Shown here in pieces: positions 32,188 through 35,168 of a stretch of 35,168 bases of DNA. The notes beneath the pieces were generated by a model. It was not told the DNA's origin. It saw only the letters and a program-made list of their open reading frames with translations, and did not search any database. How positions within the stretch are numbered: the stretch's first letter is position 1; each line of letters opens with the position of its first letter. Source of the stretch: an uncultured Oscillochloris sp. (GTDB lineage Bacteria > Chloroflexota > Chloroflexia > Chloroflexales > Chloroflexaceae); the NCBI GenBank assembly GCA_903920315.1, contig CAIXLU010000527.1:1-35168 (forward strand). Reading direction: 5' to 3'. Made by a program: the position numbers and the translations under genes.

Positions 32188-32193
32188 ATTATA
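32188..32193 (-). promoter_or_regulatory. -10 box upstream of the GT-C gene
   Basis: On the minus strand this reads TATAAT, 36 nt before the start at 32152. No good -35 is seen. Confidence 0.4.
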
Positions 32194-32235
32194 CAAGCCT
32201 AGCGGGATCGTGCAGTTAGGCATGTTTCAAATCAG

Positions 32236-32309
32236 CGTGACAGTTCGGGTACATGCATTGCATCCTGTTGCGGAAAATCTGCAATCTGCAATCTAAAATT
32301 TGCAATCTT
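32236..32309 (+). repeat. 74-bp dispersed repeat, copy 2
   Basis: CGTGACAGTTCGGGTACATG, then TCCTGTTGCGG and GCAATCT heptamers, ending in TT. It has the same length and orientation as 6966-7039 and is about 80% identical. It sits between two minus-strand genes, directly after the stop of the DUF4173 gene. Confidence 0.8.
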
Positions 32310-32311
32310 CA

Positions 32312-33859
32312 TTAGGGCGAGATCATCTGCGAAATCGCTATGTTGGCGCTGCTGCGGCTCAGGTTCCAGCTCTGCCATCCGTCATCTGAGACATACAATT
32401 GCTGTTTCCTGATCATCAGTTGGCGGATTGCCTGTTCACGTTGCATCGGGTTAAGGAGCGGAAGGGCGTTGACAATGGTGGGTACCGCGTCATTCGAGAG
32501 CGAGAGCAGGTAGCCCAGATCAACCCCCTCATTATTGCTATACCGACCAGTGATGGAACTACGGGTCAAGGCGGAGGGGTTGGCCTGATAGCGGGCAATA
32601 TTCTCGCGGACGATCAGAGCGTCGGGGCTGATGATATTGAGGATGGTGAGGGAGATCAGGGCCGAGGCGAATCCGCCGGACAGGAAAATCCGTGGGCGGG
32701 CGCAGATCAGCGCGGCCACGAAGATCAGCAGCACCATAGCCAGCCAGATCATAAAGCCGTGAGTGTACAGGCGCAGGCGGGTGAAGCCGTAGGCCAGTTC
32801 GTAGAGCCACATGCGCTGGAAGGCGGAGGTCAGGATGCCGAGAACCAGCAACACCATCGCCGAGCTAGAAGCGTTGAAGGCTAGTCGGCGGGCCGCGTTT
32901 TCGCGGTGCGTCACGAGGGCCAGGGTGCAGAGCAGACCGAGGGCGAGGCATGCCACCGTGAGCAGTTCAAAGAATCCGCGCCGGGCGTACTCGGCGTAGG
33001 TCATGCCGCTACGGGCCAGGCTGCTGAGTCCGCCAAAGAGATAGGCACCCTGAATAGCCATAAATCCGGCGAAGAGCAGATCCAGCAGCAGCAACACGGT
33101 AATCGCCTCGGTGCTGCCCAGGAAGCGCCAGGCCATGCTGCTGCGTTCCAGACGCTCGGTATCGCCCTCGGCGGGGAGTTCGGCCATGGTCGGTACGCCC
33201 TCGGCCAGAGCGACAATCAGCAGACCCGCCGCGCCCCAGGCGAAGCAGATGATGATGATCGCGTGGACGATGGTTGTCCAGAGACTGAAGGGCAACTGGA
33301 GGGTGAGTAACTGGGTCACATAGCTGGCGAAAATGCTGTCGGCAGCGGTGAGCAGGCCAGCGAAAATCAGCAGCAGCGGCGTAGCCAGGATCACCCCACG
33401 AACTACCGGAGTCAGGGCACGCACTTGGTCGCCGCCGATCCGCAGCCGACTCATCTGGCGGAAAGCCAGGATCGCCGGGTAGATTCCAATCTCGAAGAGA
33501 GCATGGAAAGCTCGCTTGGCAAGACGGACGGGCGGCAGGCGGTGCAGGGCGTCGCTGCGAAAGCTGACGGCGAGCAGCAGGAGCAGGCCAATCAAAGCGA
33601 GCAGGTTGAGGGCGATGAGCATTGGCTCATCGCGCACAGCCAGCCAAATCGCGAAGCTGAACGCGGCGACTCCGAGCCAGCGGTTAGCCACGCCGGGACG
33701 AGCCTCTATCTGGCTGATGACAGACAGAGCCAACAGGCCGAGGATCACGAAGAAAGGAACCGAGATACCGAGTGCATGCCCGTAGAAAAACAGGTCGGCG
33801 CAGATACCGAGCAGCAGAGCGATGCCAAGCAGAATGTGAGGTGCGCGTAAGTTCGCCAT
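32312..33859 (-). CDS. DUF4173 family membrane protein
   Basis: A 515-residue integral membrane protein with roughly ten to twelve hydrophobic helices. The middle and C-terminal part matches DUF4173/DUF4153: GAYLFGGLSSLARSGMTYAEYARRGFFELL, then RENAARRLAF and TAFQRMWLYELAYGFTRLRLYTHGFMIWL-type helices. The last 100 residues are soluble, with a NIISPDALIVRENIARY segment that is typical of the family. Function is unknown; members are found near two-component and surface genes. GGAG lies six nt before ATG 33859. The gap to the next gene downstream holds the 74-bp repeat. Confidence 0.85.
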   Translation of the reverse strand: MANLRAPHILLGIALLLGICADLFFYGHALGISVPFFVILGLLALSVISQIEARPGVANRWLGVAAFSFAIWLAVRDEPMLIALNLLALIGLLLLLAVSFRSDALHRLPPVRLAKRAFHALFEIGIYPAILAFRQMSRLRIGGDQVRALTPVVRGVILATPLLLIFAGLLTAADSIFASYVTQLLTLQLPFSLWTTIVHAIIIICFAWGAAGLLIVALAEGVPTMAELPAEGDTERLERSSMAWRFLGSTEAITVLLLLDLLFAGFMAIQGAYLFGGLSSLARSGMTYAEYARRGFFELLTVACLALGLLCTLALVTHRENAARRLAFNASSSAMVLLVLGILTSAFQRMWLYELAYGFTRLRLYTHGFMIWLAMVLLIFVAALICARPRIFLSGGFASALISLTILNIISPDALIVRENIARYQANPSALTRSSITGRYSNNEGVDLGYLLSLSNDAVPTIVNALPLLNPMQREQAIRQLMIRKQQLYVSDDGWQSWNLSRSSANIAISQMISP

Positions 33860-33888
33860 AAGTGGCTCCGGGTCGCAGAGAACAAATA

Positions 33889-33917
33889 CCGCTGCCCTGG
33901 TTATACCAAGACAGCGG
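33889..33917 (-). terminator. Possible terminator after the acyl-CoA dehydrogenase gene
   Basis: CCGCTGCCCTGG (33889-33900) and CCAAGACAGCGG (33906-33917) pair over 12 positions with two C-A mismatches. On the minus strand it is followed by TATTTGTT, a poor U-run. It lies between the dehydrogenase stop and the DUF4173 start. Confidence 0.45.
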
Positions 33918-33973
33918 CATTGATTCGACCCTTTATGTGTGCCGTCCTACGCACGCAAGTGCTTGACAGGTGC

Positions 33974-35149
33974 CTACATCTTCATCTTGTAGCCGACTTC
34001 CTTGAGCAACTCGCGGGCGATGACATTCTTCTGGATCTCGTTGGTACCCTCAAAAATGCGAGTGACGCGGGCGTCACGATACATCCGCTCCAGGGGCAAC
34101 TCACGCGAGAAGCCCATACCACCGTGGATCTGGAGCGCCTCGTCAATCACCTGGCTGGCCATCTCCGTGCAGTAGAGCTTAACGATGCTGCTCTCCAGCG
34201 TGGCGGGCTGGTGCGCGTCCACACGTTTGGCGCAATCGTAGGCAATCTGCTCCATCGTGTAAATCTTCACCGCCATCTCGGCCAGCTTAAACTGGATGGC
34301 CTGGAAGTCGGCCAGGGGGCGTCCGAACTGGTGGCGCTCGATGGCGTACTTACGGCTAAGGTCAAACGCCTCTTTAGCCGCACCCACACTGCTGCCGCCC
34401 AGCCCCACCCGGCCAATATCGAGGGTCTTCATGGCGATCTGGAAGCCGTGGCCTATGCGGTGGGCACCGCCAAGAACGTTCTCCTCCGGGATACGGCACT
34501 CCTCGAAGAAGAGGCTCGCCGTGTGGGACGCCTTCAGACCCATCTTATGCTCAACCTTGCCGACGCGGAATCCGGGCGTACCCTTCTCGACGATAAAGGC
34601 GGTGATACCGCCACGGGCACCCTTTTCCTGATCGGTAACGGCGTGGACAATGATCACATCGGCGAAGCTGCCGTTGGTGATCCACATCTTTTGGCCGTTG
34701 AGTACCCACTCGTTGCCCTGGTGCGTGGCGGTGGTCTGAAGATGAGCGGCGTCAGAGCCAGCATCCGGCTCAGTGAGCGCCCATGCGCCGATCAACTGGC
34801 CGTGGTTCATGGCCGTGAGGTAATGATCCTTCTGGGCCGGGGTACCACCGAGAAAGATACTCATCGCCGCGAGCTGGGCGTGGGCACCGATGATTGTGGC
34901 GGTGCTGGCGCATGAGCGATTGAGCTCCTCCATCAGCACGCAGTAGCCGGTAATGCCCATCTCAAGCCCGCCGTACTTCTCGGGAAAGGGCACTCCCATC
35001 AGGCCGATCTCACCGGCCTTCTTCAGCACCTCAAAGGGGACTCGCTCTTCCTCATCGAGATCGTGGGCGATTGGGCGGATCTCCTTGTCCACGAAATCGC
35101 GAATAGTCTGGCGCAGCATCTTAATCTCATCGGTATGCTCGTACTCCAT
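33974..35149 (-). CDS. Acyl-CoA dehydrogenase
   Basis: A FAD enzyme that oxidises acyl-CoA to 2-enoyl-CoA, passing electrons to electron-transfer flavoprotein. The 391-residue length is that of short/medium-chain members. It has the family signature GAWALTEPDAGSDAA with KMWITNG after it, the helical domain with RHQFGRPLADFQAIQFKLA, and DEALQIHGGMGFSRE-type sequence near the end. The probable catalytic base is E367 in FEGTNEIQ. AAGGAGG lies 8 nt before ATG 35149. The substrate (butyryl, branched or other) cannot be told from motifs. It is the last complete gene; no partner ETF genes are visible. Confidence 0.95.
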   Translation of the reverse strand: MEYEHTDEIKMLRQTIRDFVDKEIRPIAHDLDEEERVPFEVLKKAGEIGLMGVPFPEKYGGLEMGITGYCVLMEELNRSCASTATIIGAHAQLAAMSIFLGGTPAQKDHYLTAMNHGQLIGAWALTEPDAGSDAAHLQTTATHQGNEWVLNGQKMWITNGSFADVIIVHAVTDQEKGARGGITAFIVEKGTPGFRVGKVEHKMGLKASHTASLFFEECRIPEENVLGGAHRIGHGFQIAMKTLDIGRVGLGGSSVGAAKEAFDLSRKYAIERHQFGRPLADFQAIQFKLAEMAVKIYTMEQIAYDCAKRVDAHQPATLESSIVKLYCTEMASQVIDEALQIHGGMGFSRELPLERMYRDARVTRIFEGTNEIQKNVIARELLKEVGYKMKM

Positions 35150-35168
35150 CGTCGTGGCCTCCTTGATA

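Noticed and set aside
33920-34915. A 331-codon open frame on the plus strand
   Set aside because: Antisense to the acyl-CoA dehydrogenase, which has full family motifs and a good ribosome binding site.

Overview
The window reads as chromosomal DNA of a filamentous Chloroflexota bacterium, most likely order Chloroflexales (Chloroflexus/Roseiflexus/Oscillochloris relatives). This is judged from protein style, the abundance of short palindromic intergenic repeats, a MglA/roadblock/DUF4388 cluster, long membrane glycosyltransferase-like proteins with a Chloroflexota-type C-terminal module, and moderately high GC. It is inference; no database was searched.

Layout. (1) 83-535: a membrane-anchored FHA protein. 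(2) 694-14876: a complex I operon in the order nuoA-B-C-D-I-H-J-K-L-M1-M2-N, behind a sigma70-like promoter and a perfect CRP/FNR-type palindrome. nuoE, nuoF and nuoG are absent here, nuoM is present twice, the lateral helix of NuoL carries a 26-residue internal duplication, and NuoI has a long Ala/Lys repeat tail. (3) 14964-18349: a GT87-like membrane protein, then a TerC-family protein under a yybP-ykoY (manganese) riboswitch with a near-consensus promoter. (4) 18423-21856, minus strand: a small hypothetical protein, thioredoxin reductase, a 35-bp-stem hairpin, a 50-residue small ORF with a strong ribosome binding site, and a GAF-PAS histidine kinase. (5) 22147-25148, plus strand: HTH protein, two roadblock/LC7 proteins, a MglA-like GTPase and a DUF4388/PATAN protein, a probable small-GTPase signalling module. 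(6) 25260-29541: purH, hisIE and a REC-GAF-PAS hybrid histidine kinase. (7) 29672-35149, minus strand: a large GT-C-like membrane protein, a DUF4173 membrane protein and an acyl-CoA dehydrogenase.

How it fits together. The nuo genes supply the membrane arm and connecting subunits of a proton-pumping quinone reductase. Its electron-input module must be encoded elsewhere or replaced by another donor. Two NuoM copies plus a lengthened NuoL helix suggest a membrane arm with four antiporter-like subunits.

The least ordinary feature is the repeat content. At least six families of short, hairpin-forming repeats sit in nearly every gap. They often begin at the stop codon of the upstream gene, twice carry a duplicated gene end with them, and in places are read in frame inside genes (the GT-C-like gene, probably the nuoI tail). 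No tRNA, rRNA, CRISPR array or transposase gene was recognised.
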